NCBI GenBank assembly: GCA_965205225.1
Contig: CBDBFZ010000003.1
Coordinates: forward strand, 434,001-498,000
Source: Litorimonas sp965205225
GTDB lineage: Bacteria; Pseudomonadota; Alphaproteobacteria; Caulobacterales; Maricaulaceae
Length of the DNA stretch: 64,000 nt
Direction of reading: 5' to 3'
Shown: positions 26,301-34,906 of the stretch, piece by piece
How the letters are laid out: every line of letters begins with the position of its first letter
How positions within the stretch are numbered: the stretch's first letter is position 1
Position numbers and translations under genes: made by a program
The notes under the pieces: generated by a model
The model's database searches: none
The model's input: the letters and a program-made list of their open reading frames with translations, nothing else
What the model was told of the DNA's origin: nothing

Positions 26301-27017
26301 ACCGGCGACGACAATGTCGTCGCCATCCCCCATGACCAGCACATCGATCCCCGCGCCGCCGTCAGCCGTGTCATGGCCCGCCCCGCCAAAAATGGTGTCG
26401 CTACCAGTCCCGCCAAAGATCAGATCATCGCCGCCCTCGGCATAGATCGTATCATTGCCGTCGCCGCCGATCACCGTGTCATTACCGTTGCCCGCGACGA
26501 GCACATCAATATCGGCACCGCCGTCGAGAATATCGTCGCCGTCACCGCCGAACAGGCGATCAATCCCGCGCTCGCCGTAAAGCTGATCATCTCCGTCCTG
26601 GCCGTAGATCGTGTCATTGCCCGCGCCGCCAAAGACGATGTCGTCCCCGCCCGCCATGACCAGACCGTCATTGCCGCGGAGGCCGTAAATCACCTCAGCC
26701 GCATCGGAGAAGCCTTGCGAGTCCGCCCCTTCCGTTAGGTTCGTTCCCGCCAGCCCGGTCGGTGCGACGGGTTGCGCCGGAAGGGTCGGGATCGGTGGTG
26801 CGTTTTCGGCCAAAGATGCGCTTGTCACAATCGTCTGCCTGCCATTGAAGCTGGCAAATTCCATATTGGCCAGATTGACCCGGTCGATCATGCCGTTACC
26901 AACTTCGGCGAAACTGGTTTGGCTCCGCCTGCCGTCACCATAAAACATGTGGTGACGGATCCGGTCGATATTGCCGTCACCATCGTCGTCGAACTCGGTC
27001 CGGGTTTCTTGCAGCAT
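23339..27017 (-). pseudogene. Giant RTX/cadherin/FG-GAP surface protein, one-base frameshift
   Basis: This is the paralogue of the gene at 16857-22802. From ATG 27017 it encodes a short Asp-rich start, then about 320 residues of RTX nonapeptide-type repeats (GGAGNDTIYGQDGDD pattern), and reaches a stop at 25803. In the next frame the protein resumes as DFQIGIDKIALS, then a cadherin-like domain, five FG-GAP units, an RTX-like region and the shared C-terminal tail ending TAYMEGF. One extra G (CCC at 25822-25824 on the plus strand) accounts for the break; without it the product would be about 1225 residues. This could be a sequencing error, phase variation or recent loss. A 21-bp tandem duplication near 26066-26115 encodes FGGDDVV twice. 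Confidence 0.8.
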
Positions 27018-27098
27018 GGTCTGCTCCTACATGTCCAAATGGGGCGTTAAAAGTGATGGATTATTATTTGACGATAGTGTCACATGACCTTGGCTGTT
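27018..27098 (-). promoter_or_regulatory. Upstream block shared with the other giant gene
   Basis: The minus strand carries CTTGATCAACAGCCAAGG, GTGACACTATCGTCAAA and CCCCATTTGGACATGTAGGAG in the same order as the block before 22802, with a 15-20 base insertion. TAGGAG is a good ribosome site for ATG 27017. The rest of the gap to 27350 shows no gene. Confidence 0.45.
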
Positions 27099-27350
27099 GA
27101 TCAAGTATTGTGTGGGTATTACCAGATTGTTTTGCCGTTTTGGCTAGTCAGGGTTACAGGATGAAGATACCGATTTTGCAGGCCGCGCCTGAAAGGCTTT
27201 CGCTTGCCGCGCGATCATCTGCCATGCTGTTTGGGCATGATACACCTCCAACTCTGGTGAACTATAAACGCAAACAAAAGGGAATCCGCAAATGACTCTT
27301 TTCACAAGGGCGCAATTCAGGAAATATGCATCCGACGCTTTAGGTCTCTG

Positions 27351-28445
27351 ATGAAACTTGACGGTATTCGCGTTCTGGATCTTTCGGCTTTTTTGCCGGG
27401 GCCGCATGCCTCCATGATGATGTCGGATCACGGAGCTGTGGTGATCATGGTCGAGCCGGATAATGGCATTGGTGAGCCGACGCGGCATATGGGCGAACGC
27501 TATAAGGACGGGACCTCCGTCTGGTTTGCCAATATTGCGCGCGGCAAAAAGAGCTACCGCGTCAATCTGAAAGACCCCGACCAACATGCCCGCTTCCTAA
27601 ACCTCGCAAAAACCGCCGATGTCGTGATTGAGGCCTTCCGACCCGGCGTTGTGAAGCGGTTGGGTGTGGATTACTCAGCCATAAAGGCGGTCAAACCTGA
27701 CATTATTTACTGCTCTATTTCCGCCTTTGGTCAGGACGGACGCAACCGCGATAAACCTGCCCATGATCTCGTTGTGCAAGCGATGGCCGGAACAGCGGAT
27801 CTGACGCGCGGCATGGACGGGAGTCCCGCCCTGACGCCGATGCCCAATGCGGATATGACTGCGTCACTCTTTGCTCTGTCAGGCATTCTCATGGCGCTTT
27901 ATCGCCGGGAGCAGACCGGGCGGGGCGATTATCTCGACATCGCCATGTATGATGCGCTGCTGAGCTGGGTGCCTAATGTGACTGGGGCCATCTTTGCCGA
28001 AAATCGCCAACCGGATCGCAGCGAGATGCGCAGCTTTGGCGGCGATGCTTTCGTCAATATCTATGCGACGAAGGATGGCGGGCACATTGTTCTGGGTGGC
28101 TCGGAACCGAAATTCGTCACCAATCTTCTGACCAGGATGGGCCGTCCAGACCTGATCGACGCGATGAAAAACCCGGTCGGACAGCAGGACATTGTGAAGA
28201 CCTTTTTAACCGTCACCTTCCTCTCAAAGACGCAGCGCGAATGGGAAGATGTTTTGGCTGGGGTCGATTGCTGCTGGTCGACGATTCGTACGCTTCAGAC
28301 GGCGCTGACCGAAGACGGTGCGCCGGTGATAGTTGCGCCCGATGGCAAGCGGCACATCAAAAACCCGATCCGCTTCCGGGAAGAGCCGGCCCAGCTCTCC
28401 TTTGATCTGCCTGAGTTTGGCGCAAACATGAAAGAGTTGTCCTAG
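27351..28445 (+). CDS. CaiB/BaiF-family CoA-transferase
   Basis: The protein has 364 residues of class III CoA-transferases, which move CoA between carboxylic acids or exchange it on an acyl-CoA. The N-terminus (LDGIRVLDLSAFLPGPHASMMMSDHGA) and VEPDNGIGEPTRHMG are typical, as are NLKDPDQHARFLNLAKTADV and the following EAFRPGVVKRLGVDY. The catalytic aspartate should lie near residue 165 in MPNADMTAS. Members of this form are often alpha-methylacyl-CoA racemase-like or acyl-CoA hydrolysis related; the substrate is not predictable. It starts the block running to gshA. Confidence 0.85.
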   Translation: MKLDGIRVLDLSAFLPGPHASMMMSDHGAVVIMVEPDNGIGEPTRHMGERYKDGTSVWFANIARGKKSYRVNLKDPDQHARFLNLAKTADVVIEAFRPGVVKRLGVDYSAIKAVKPDIIYCSISAFGQDGRNRDKPAHDLVVQAMAGTADLTRGMDGSPALTPMPNADMTASLFALSGILMALYRREQTGRGDYLDIAMYDALLSWVPNVTGAIFAENRQPDRSEMRSFGGDAFVNIYATKDGGHIVLGGSEPKFVTNLLTRMGRPDLIDAMKNPVGQQDIVKTFLTVTFLSKTQREWEDVLAGVDCCWSTIRTLQTALTEDGAPVIVAPDGKRHIKNPIRFREEPAQLSFDLPEFGANMKELS

Positions 28446-28459
28446 ATTTTACAATCTCT

Positions 28460-28524
28460 GGCATTCATTGCCGGGGCCTCCATCAAGATTGAACCAAGAC
28501 GAGAAAGGCCCGGCAATGAATGCC
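28460..28524 (+). promoter_or_regulatory. Long imperfect hairpin just before the CMD-family gene
   Basis: GGCATTCATTGCCGGGGCC (28460-28478) pairs with GGCCCGGCAATGAATGCC (28507-28524) with one bulge and a 28-base loop. The 3' arm ends 11 bases before the start codon at 28536, and GGGACATG-A-CATGTCCC, a second perfect palindrome, covers the start codon itself. No T-run follows, so it is not a standard terminator. It could end the upstream message, control translation, or be a dispersed repeat. Confidence 0.5.
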
Positions 28525-28535
28525 GGGGACATGAC

Positions 28536-29105
28536 ATGTCCCGCATTCCCCGATTACCCGCCGACCAGATAGCCGAGGACGTCAAACCCCTCATTGCGAT
28601 GAGTGAGCAGATCATGGGCTTCACCATGAATGACGGGCTCGACATGGCGCGATGTCCCGCCATTCTGAAAGGTGTGTCGTCCATGATCATGTCGATCTAT
28701 GGAGAGGGTGAGCTCGATCCGGGCCTTAAACGACTGGTCGGATATGTCGCCAGCACAGCGGCAGCGTGTCGCTATTGTCAGCAACATACGGCGCACGGCG
28801 CGTCGCAACAGAATGTCGATCCGGAGAAGATCAACGCCGCCTGGGCCTATGAAGATTCGCCGCTCTTTACAGACGCCGAACGGATCGCGCTCAAGGTTGC
28901 GCATCTCGGCTCGTTAACGCCGTCAGAAGTTGCTGATGAAGACTTTGCAGAGCTTCGCGCTCATTTCTCCAATGAAGATTGTCTGGAGATTGTGGCCGTG
29001 ATCGCGATGTTTGGTTTCCTCAATCGCTGGAATGCCGTGATGGATACGGATGTGGAAGCTGTCCCTGCCGACTATGCCAAAGCAATTGGTCTGGAGCTGC
29101 GCTGA
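28536..29105 (+). CDS. Carboxymuconolactone decarboxylase (AhpD-like) family protein
   Basis: The protein has 189 residues, all helical. The CMD core is seen around LKRLVGYVASTAAACRYCQQHTAHGA, with the CxxC-x3-H redox motif (CRYCQQHTAH) of AhpD-like peroxidase partners. A second related segment (ALKVAHLGSLTPSEV ... EIVAVIAMFGFLNRWN) is typical of the fused CMD forms. It probably acts as a cytosolic peroxidase or alkylhydroperoxidase-like reductant. Its start codon lies in a palindrome (see the hairpin entry). Confidence 0.85.
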   Translation: MSRIPRLPADQIAEDVKPLIAMSEQIMGFTMNDGLDMARCPAILKGVSSMIMSIYGEGELDPGLKRLVGYVASTAAACRYCQQHTAHGASQQNVDPEKINAAWAYEDSPLFTDAERIALKVAHLGSLTPSEVADEDFAELRAHFSNEDCLEIVAVIAMFGFLNRWNAVMDTDVEAVPADYAKAIGLELR

Positions 29106-29126
29106 AGGCTTGGCTAGTCTGTCCGG

Positions 29127-29855
29127 ATGAGAGCCGATTATACCTTATCCCGTCTTTACCTTGATGCGCCGCTAAAGGGCGAGATCGACTTGTCGCGGGA
29201 ACAGGCACATTATCTGGGGACGGTGCTGCGCAAACGCGTCGGGGACCGTGTCCGCCTGTTCAATGCGCGCGATGGTGAATGGTCAGCGGATGTCGCCGCA
29301 GCGGAACGAAAGTCGATGCGGCTATCGATCAATGAACAGCTGCGCGAACCCTATTCAGTTCCGGATGTCCGGCTCCTCTTTGCGCTCATTCGTAAGCACC
29401 GCACGATAATAGTATTGGAAAAGGCGACAGAACTTGGTGTCCGGACCCTTCAGCCGGTCATCACAGACCGGACACAGTTTCCGGCGTTTAATCTTGATCG
29501 GGCACGATCGCAGATCATTGAAGCGGCTGAGCAAACAGAACGTCTGGATTTGCCGGAGATACTGGCCCCGATCCCGTTGGAGCGCGCGTTACAGACGGAT
29601 CGCACACTACTCTTTGCTGATGAATGCGGGGATAGGTCCGCTGCACTCGGCACGCTTCAGACGGTCGGTTTACCGATTGATCTGTTGATTGGTCCTGAAG
29701 GAGGATTTATGTCAGCGGAACGCGATAGAATTCGATCTCGCAATGATACGCATCCTGTCTCCCTGGGACCGCGTATTCTGCGGGCTGATACGGCCGCGAT
29801 CAGCCTACTGACTTTGGTTCAGGCGAGCCTTGGCGACTGGAACAGATCTGCATAG
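29127..29855 (+). CDS. rsmE: 16S rRNA (uracil-1498-N3)-methyltransferase
   Basis: The protein has 242 residues of the SPOUT family. It methylates U1498 of 16S rRNA using S-adenosylmethionine. The N-terminal PUA-like region includes EQAHYLGTVLRKRVGDRVRLF. The trefoil-knot SAM site is LLIGPEGGFMSAERD followed by VSLGPRILRADTAAI, both diagnostic for RsmE. Length and layout are normal. It starts 21 bases after the CMD gene. Confidence 0.94.
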   Translation: MRADYTLSRLYLDAPLKGEIDLSREQAHYLGTVLRKRVGDRVRLFNARDGEWSADVAAAERKSMRLSINEQLREPYSVPDVRLLFALIRKHRTIIVLEKATELGVRTLQPVITDRTQFPAFNLDRARSQIIEAAEQTERLDLPEILAPIPLERALQTDRTLLFADECGDRSAALGTLQTVGLPIDLLIGPEGGFMSAERDRIRSRNDTHPVSLGPRILRADTAAISLLTLVQASLGDWNRSA

Positions 29856-29910
29856 TGATGGTGACAGGGCTGAGGCTTTGATTTCCGCTCACTTTGTCTA
29901 AAGTCCGGCG

Positions 29911-31395
29911 ATGAGTGACACTTTCGACATGGTGATAATTGGCGCGGGCCTGTCAGGCATTGGCGCGGCTTGCCGCTATGTCACCGAGTTTCCGGACGGC
30001 AAGCTAGCCGTGCTGGAATCGCGCGGGGCCATTGGTGGCACGTGGGATCTGTTCCGTTATCCTGGTATTCGATCCGATTCTGACATGCTCACCCTTGGAT
30101 ATGATTTCAGGCCGTGGCCGGGCGTGAAGAGTTTGGCCGATGGTCCCGCCATTCGTGACTATGTGCGTGATACAGCGCGCGAATATGGCATTGATGAGCG
30201 GATCCAGTTCAAGAGCCGAATGCTCGCCATGGATTTCTCGACAGATGAAGACATTTGGACGCTCACGATCAAAAATATTGAGGATGGATCACGCCGGATT
30301 ATGCGGACGCGCTTCGTGCTCTCCTGCGCCGGCTATTATAGCTATGATAAGGCATATGATCCGCACTTTGAGGGGCGCGAAGATTTTGGGGGTGACATTG
30401 TACACCCTCAGTTTTGGCCTGAAAATTATGACTATGCGGGCAAGCGCATTGCCGTGATTGGGTCCGGTGCGACAGCTGTCACCCTTGTTCCGGAGCTCGC
30501 AAAGACAGCGGTGCATGTCACGCAGGTTCAGCGTACCCCGTCCTATGTCGCGTCGATTCCGTCCGAAGACCCAATAATGAAAGTGACATCCAAGCTACTT
30601 CCGTCCCAATGGTCCTTTCGGATCAATCGCTGGAAGAACCGCATGCTGGCGGGTTCTGTTTACCATCGTGCACAGGCTAATCCAAACAAGGCCCGGCGCA
30701 ATATTCGCAAGCGTGCCATCAAGGCGCTTGGGCCGGATTACCCTGTCGATATCCATTTTAACCCGCCCTATAATCCTTGGGATCAGCGGCTCTGCATCAT
30801 TCCCGATGACAATATGTTTGACGCGATCAAGTCGGGCCAGGCCTCGATTGTCACGGGTCAGATTGATCGCTTTGTTGACCACGGTATCCTGATGAGGGAC
30901 GGTACTCTGGTTGCGGCTGACCTGATCGTGACAGCCACAGGGCTGGAGGTGAATGTTGCGGCTAATTATTCGGTTTCGATTAATGGTGTGGCTCAGATTC
31001 CTGCTAAAAAATTCACTTATCGCGGCGTGATGACGTCTGACATTCCGAACCTGGTCGATGTGTACGGCTACACCAATGCCAGCTGGACGCTCCGCGCCGA
31101 TCTCACGAGCCGCTGGTGTATCAGGGCCATCAAATATATGCGGTCGCGAGGTCTGACGCGAGTTGTTCCAGTGGCACCAAATGACATGGAACGCCATCCA
31201 GCCAGTGACTTCCAGGCAGGTTATTTCCAGCGCGTCATACATAAGTTGCCAAGCCAGGGTGACCGCCTGCCATGGCGAAACATTCAGAATTACAAGCATG
31301 ATTGTAGAACATTGATTGAGGCACCGGTGCAGGACGACGCGTTATGTTTCAGTTCCGTTGCAGAGACCGCATTTCTTAAAGAAACCGCCGAATGA
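29911..31395 (+). CDS. Flavin-containing (Baeyer-Villiger-type) monooxygenase
   Basis: The protein has 494 residues. Two Rossmann sites are visible: FAD at GAGLSGIGAACRY (about 9) and NADPH at GSGATAVTLVPELA (about 185). Between them GGTWDLFRYPGIRSDSDM and FEGREDFGGDIVHPQFWPE match the class B monooxygenase fingerprint (FxG...HPxxWP). Such enzymes insert oxygen next to a ketone or oxidise heteroatoms using NADPH. The stop overlaps the start of the SDR gene (ATGA), so the two are translated together and may act on the same substrate, for example alcohol to ketone to ester. The substrate is unknown. Confidence 0.88.
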   Translation: MSDTFDMVIIGAGLSGIGAACRYVTEFPDGKLAVLESRGAIGGTWDLFRYPGIRSDSDMLTLGYDFRPWPGVKSLADGPAIRDYVRDTAREYGIDERIQFKSRMLAMDFSTDEDIWTLTIKNIEDGSRRIMRTRFVLSCAGYYSYDKAYDPHFEGREDFGGDIVHPQFWPENYDYAGKRIAVIGSGATAVTLVPELAKTAVHVTQVQRTPSYVASIPSEDPIMKVTSKLLPSQWSFRINRWKNRMLAGSVYHRAQANPNKARRNIRKRAIKALGPDYPVDIHFNPPYNPWDQRLCIIPDDNMFDAIKSGQASIVTGQIDRFVDHGILMRDGTLVAADLIVTATGLEVNVAANYSVSINGVAQIPAKKFTYRGVMTSDIPNLVDVYGYTNASWTLRADLTSRWCIRAIKYMRSRGLTRVVPVAPNDMERHPASDFQAGYFQRVIHKLPSQGDRLPWRNIQNYKHDCRTLIEAPVQDDALCFSSVAETAFLKETAE

Positions 31396-32222
31396 AGACG
31401 TTTTCCAGCTTCGGTGACAAAGTCTGCGTTGTCACCGGCGCAGCGTCCGGCATTGGCCGGGCTGTCGCGCTGAGCCTCGCCGCGTCGGGTGCGCGCTTGG
31501 CGCTCTCCGATATCAACGAAGAAGGTCTGACTGAGACGATGGAGATGATCGGACCGTCCAACCGCCATATGGTCGACCGGTTCGACATGGCGGATGCGGA
31601 TGCCATTGCGGCCTACGCGCCCAGGGTCGAGGCCCAGCTCGGCGCCGCAGATTATGTGTTCAACATTGCAGGCCTGACCCGCATTGGCGATTTTCTCAGC
31701 ACATCGGCAGAGAGCTACGAGAAAGTCATGGACGTGAATTTCTACGGCGTTGTACGCATGTCCAAAGCCTTTCTGGAACAGCTGATCCAGACCCAAGGCG
31801 GGCTGGTCAATATCAGCTCTATTTTCGGTATTGTCGGCTGGCCGGGCCAGACTCATTATTGTGCGTCCAAATTCGGCGTGCGCGGTTTCACGGAAACGCT
31901 CTCCATGGAAATGATGGAACATGGCGTAACAGTATCCTGCGTTCATCCCGGCGGTATTCAGACCAATGTGCTTCGCAATGCTAAAGTTGATCATATTGCC
32001 GCGCCGGGCCTGACCAAAGCGATGATGGATAAGAATTTTGACCGGAACACGCCGACCACGGCAGAGCGGGCGGCTGAGGTCATTCTGAAGGGGACGATCA
32101 AAGGAAGGCTGCAAATTTTCATCGGAAACGACGCAAAACTCATCCAGTTCTGGAATCGCCTGTTCCCATCCCGATACCGCAAGATGATACTGAAACGCGC
32201 CCAGCGGATCGTTACGGAGTAG
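31392..32222 (+). CDS. Short-chain dehydrogenase/reductase (SDR)
   Basis: The protein has 276 residues of classical SDR form. The cofactor site is VTGAASGIGRAVALSLA. FNIAGLT takes the place of the usual NNAG, the catalytic Ser lies in NISSIFG, and Tyr and Lys in HYCASKFG. Asp at ALSDINEE suggests NAD(H) preference. The ATG overlaps the stop of the monooxygenase by four bases, indicating translational coupling. A role beside the monooxygenase in oxidising or reducing the same carbonyl compound is inference. Confidence 0.88.
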   Translation: MKTFSSFGDKVCVVTGAASGIGRAVALSLAASGARLALSDINEEGLTETMEMIGPSNRHMVDRFDMADADAIAAYAPRVEAQLGAADYVFNIAGLTRIGDFLSTSAESYEKVMDVNFYGVVRMSKAFLEQLIQTQGGLVNISSIFGIVGWPGQTHYCASKFGVRGFTETLSMEMMEHGVTVSCVHPGGIQTNVLRNAKVDHIAAPGLTKAMMDKNFDRNTPTTAERAAEVILKGTIKGRLQIFIGNDAKLIQFWNRLFPSRYRKMILKRAQRIVTE

Positions 32223-32279
32223 TTGAACACATGATGTTACCCGCTTGCGATGCCCGGCGCGCCCGCTTAGGTCGCCTCT

Positions 32280-33644
32280 GTGAGCGGCCCATTTTCCCCA
32301 AATTCTGTCCCTATCGAGAATAAGGGGCAGCTCGTTGAGCATCTGGCCAAGGGCTGCAAGCCCAAGGCCGATTGGCGCATCGGTACGGAGCATGAGAAGA
32401 TTGCTTTTGCGACAGCTGACAATCTACCACTTCCCTATGACGGCAAACCGTCAATCCGGATTCTGCTTGAAGGTTTGCAGCGGTTCGATTGGCAGCCCGT
32501 CGAAGAAAATGGGATTCTTATTGCCCTGAAACGCGACGGCGCGTCCGTGAGTCTAGAGCCGGGCGGACAGTTCGAACTGTCCGGCGCGCCGGTCGAGCAT
32601 GTGCATCAGACCTGCGCGGAAGTGACGCGTCATCTGCGCGAGGTGAGGGAGGTCGCCGACGAAATCGGCGCGGGCTTCCTCTCGCTGGGGTTCCGTCCCG
32701 ACACACGGTTGGAAGATGTGCCGATCATGCCCAAAGGGCGGTATAAGATTATGCGTGACTATATGCAGACCGTTGGCACGCTCGGGCACGAAATGATGTT
32801 TAGGACCTGTACGGTTCAGACCAATCTTGATTTCAGTTCCGAAGCCGACATGGTTCGAAAGTTTCGAGTCAGCCTGATGCTTCAACCCATTGCGACGGCT
32901 TTGTTTTCCAACTCTCCCTTCACCAATGGCGATCTTAACGGCTACAAATCCTACCGGTCACGCGTGTGGATGGACACGGATGCGGACCGCACAGGCATGT
33001 TGCCCTTCGTGTTCGAGGATGGGTTCGGGTTTGAGCAATATATTGATTATGCTCTCAATGTGCCGATGTATTTTGTTCACCGGAACGGGAAATATCTGGA
33101 TGCATCCGGAAAGAGTTTCCGTGACTTCATGAACGGGACGCTCGACATTGTTCCAGGCGAAATTCCGACGCTATCCGACTTTGACGACCATCTTTCGACA
33201 ATCTTCCCCGAAGTACGCTTGAAACAATTCCTCGAAATGCGCGGCGCGGATACGGGGCCGTGGGACGAACTTTGTGCCTTGCCCGCCTATTGGGTCGGCT
33301 TGCTCTATGAGGACGACGCGCTGGATGCCGCGTGGGATATCGTCAAGGATTGGACCGATGAGGAGCGTCAGAAACTTCGCGAAGCGGTGCCTGCGCAAGG
33401 TTTCGATGCGATGATCCGTGAGCAGTCCGTGCGCGACATTGCGATCCAGACATTGGCCATTGCCCGGACGACTCTGAACGCACGTGGTTATATGAACGGG
33501 CACGGCGAGAATGAAACGGTCTTCCTGCAAGCGCTCGACTCGATGGCGCGGAACGGACAGTCCAACGCCGATTTTCTGATTGCCGCTTTTAAGGGTGAAT
33601 GGGCTGGCGATATCACGCGCGCCTATTCGGATTGTATCTACTAA
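32280..33644 (+). CDS. gshA: Glutamate-cysteine ligase, plant/alphaproteobacterial type
   Basis: The protein has 454 residues with a GTG start at 32280. It joins L-glutamate and L-cysteine, the first and limiting step of glutathione synthesis. Typical GCS2-type text is WRIGTEHEKIAF, SLEPGGQFELSGAPVEHVHQ, MFRTCTVQTNLDFSSE, and the metal/ATP region NSPFTNGDLNGYKSYRSRVW. Length agrees with the alphaproteobacterial/plant class rather than the enterobacterial one. The gene stands 57 bases after the SDR gene on the same strand. Confidence 0.93.
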   Translation: MSGPFSPNSVPIENKGQLVEHLAKGCKPKADWRIGTEHEKIAFATADNLPLPYDGKPSIRILLEGLQRFDWQPVEENGILIALKRDGASVSLEPGGQFELSGAPVEHVHQTCAEVTRHLREVREVADEIGAGFLSLGFRPDTRLEDVPIMPKGRYKIMRDYMQTVGTLGHEMMFRTCTVQTNLDFSSEADMVRKFRVSLMLQPIATALFSNSPFTNGDLNGYKSYRSRVWMDTDADRTGMLPFVFEDGFGFEQYIDYALNVPMYFVHRNGKYLDASGKSFRDFMNGTLDIVPGEIPTLSDFDDHLSTIFPEVRLKQFLEMRGADTGPWDELCALPAYWVGLLYEDDALDAAWDIVKDWTDEERQKLREAVPAQGFDAMIREQSVRDIAIQTLAIARTTLNARGYMNGHGENETVFLQALDSMARNGQSNADFLIAAFKGEWAGDITRAYSDCIY

Positions 33645-33703
33645 GTTCTGTTGACATTTATGGGTTTCCCTTTTGTTTGGTTTTGTGATCCACCCTTTCT
33701 TTC

Positions 33704-33931
33704 ATGTTTGAGAGTCTTTTCAATCATATGTCCGGTGATCCGGACTTTGAGTATGGCCTCATTGACGGACCGATTATCCGCGCGCATCAAACAGCAATCG
33801 GCGCAACAGGGGGCTCTCCATCAGGCCATCCAAACGCAATCGCAAGGGTCACATACCCCATGATGAAGAGGGTTATAGATGGCGATATGGGGTCGAGAAT
33901 GATTTTGGTAAAATCAAAAAGGCCCGAATAG
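33704..33931 (+). pseudogene. Remnant of a different IS5-family transposase
   Basis: A 75-codon frame carries MFESLFNHMSGDPDFEYGLI followed by DGPIIRAHQTAIGA, which matches the first DDE-aspartate region of IS5-family transposases (FEYxxIDxTIVRAHQ). Later text is in another frame (SIRPSKRNRKGH) and partly scrambled. It is only a fragment and differs from the IS427-like and IS5 copies elsewhere in the window. It sits next to the IS at 33994, suggesting a region that has received insertions repeatedly. Confidence 0.6.
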
Positions 33932-34016
33932 GTTACACAGCGACAGGGCATCTCGCAGCAACAGTCATTGCATCACGGTAAATATCCTCAGACCCTAGGT
34001 CGTAGAGAAGAATTAA

Positions 34017-34424
34017 TCATTTGAGCCAGATCTTGATAGCTGCGATATAGACGAAGCCCATATAGTTTTGGATATGCTTGTCATATCGCGTAGCCACACG
34101 CCGGAACTGTTTGAGATAGCCAAAGAAACGCTCGACAATATTACGTTCCTTATACAAAGCCATATCAGTTTGCCTTGGCTTGCGCGCATTTTTCCGGGAC
34201 GGAATAACGGGCATAGCCCCGCTCTCATTCACCGCGTCTATAACGCACCGGCCATCATAGCCCTTATCCGCCAAGACATGATCCGCCTCAAACCCTGCCA
34301 ATAAGGCGGCGGCTTGCGTCATTTCGCTACAGTGCCCGCCCGTTGCTATCAGGCGCAGAGCTAAACCCAATCCATCTGTCAGACCATGTATTTTTGTCGT
34401 CAGGCCGCCCTTGGAACGCCCCAA
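34017..34424 (-). CDS. IS427-like transposase OrfB
   Basis: The frame has 135 codons and carries the second half of the DDE domain: HCSEMTQAAALLAGFEADHV, LADKGYDGRCVIDAV, IPSRKNARKPRQTDM and KERNIVERFFGYLKQFRRVA. The last of these has the catalytic glutamate in NIVERFFG. It overlaps OrfA by 25 bases in a different frame. In this IS group the two are normally joined by -1 frameshifting into one DDE transposase. The frame appears intact. Confidence 0.85.
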   Translation of the reverse strand: MGRSKGGLTTKIHGLTDGLGLALRLIATGGHCSEMTQAAALLAGFEADHVLADKGYDGRCVIDAVNESGAMPVIPSRKNARKPRQTDMALYKERNIVERFFGYLKQFRRVATRYDKHIQNYMGFVYIAAIKIWLK

Positions 34425-34780
34425 TGCATGGGCATCAGGCCCCCTTTTTTATGCCGCGCCCCGGCCGATTGGGCATGCGCCCGCACAATTGTGGCATCCA
34501 TCATCAGCCACTCTTGATCAGCGTGAGTGCGCAAGGCCTTAAAGACATCTTCTAAAACCCCGGCCTCAACCCAGAGATAATAACGCCGTTTGACACTGTC
34601 AAAACGCCCGAACCGTTCGGGTAAATCGCGCCAACGCCCGCCCGAACGGGCCATCCACAACAAAGCATCAATGAAAAGCCTGTTATTGGCGTTGCGACCC
34701 GGTTTCCCCGTGCTCCCATAAGGCAAATAAGGCTTTAAACGGCTCCATTGTTCATCCGTAAGTTCCTGATAACCAGACAT
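34400..34780 (-). CDS. IS427-like transposase OrfA
   Basis: The protein has 126 residues from ATG 34780, which follows an AGGAG ribosome site; a start ten codons upstream is less likely. It contains the DUF4096-like N-terminus (SGYQELTDEQWSRLKPYLP), GRWRDLPERFGRFDSVKRRY and the first catalytic aspartate in WLMMDATIVRAHAQ. Frameshifting near the 25-base overlap with OrfB would give the full transposase. Confidence 0.85.
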   Translation of the reverse strand: MSGYQELTDEQWSRLKPYLPYGSTGKPGRNANNRLFIDALLWMARSGGRWRDLPERFGRFDSVKRRYYLWVEAGVLEDVFKALRTHADQEWLMMDATIVRAHAQSAGARHKKGGLMPMHWGVPRAA

Positions 34781-34906
34781 ATGTGCGCTCCTGACAAAAT
34801 GAAGGAACATTATAGAAAATAAAAGTTAACTCTTCACTACAGCCTAGGACAGCCCCTTTATCTTTACAAAAATAACCTCTAAACCGCAAAAGAAAGCGAC
34901 CTACGC

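Larger units (their letters stand above)
33994..34848 (-). mobile_element. IS5-family (IS427-like) insertion sequence, complete (855 bp)
   Basis: Both ends carry CCTAGG followed by imperfect inverted repeats, TCGTAGAGAAGAATTAAT at the left and CTGTAGTGAAGAGTTAAC at the right. CTAG within these may be the target duplication, as some IS427-type elements target CTAG. Two overlapping transposase frames lie inside (OrfA and OrfB). It is the reference copy for the fragments at 1-566 and 11453-11763. The neighbour on its right is an AT-rich nuclease-like gene. Confidence 0.88.

Noticed and set aside
31290..32393. Open frame of 367 codons on the minus strand opposite the SDR gene
   Set aside because: The plus strand carries a complete SDR with all catalytic motifs and translational coupling; the minus frame has no recognisable domain.
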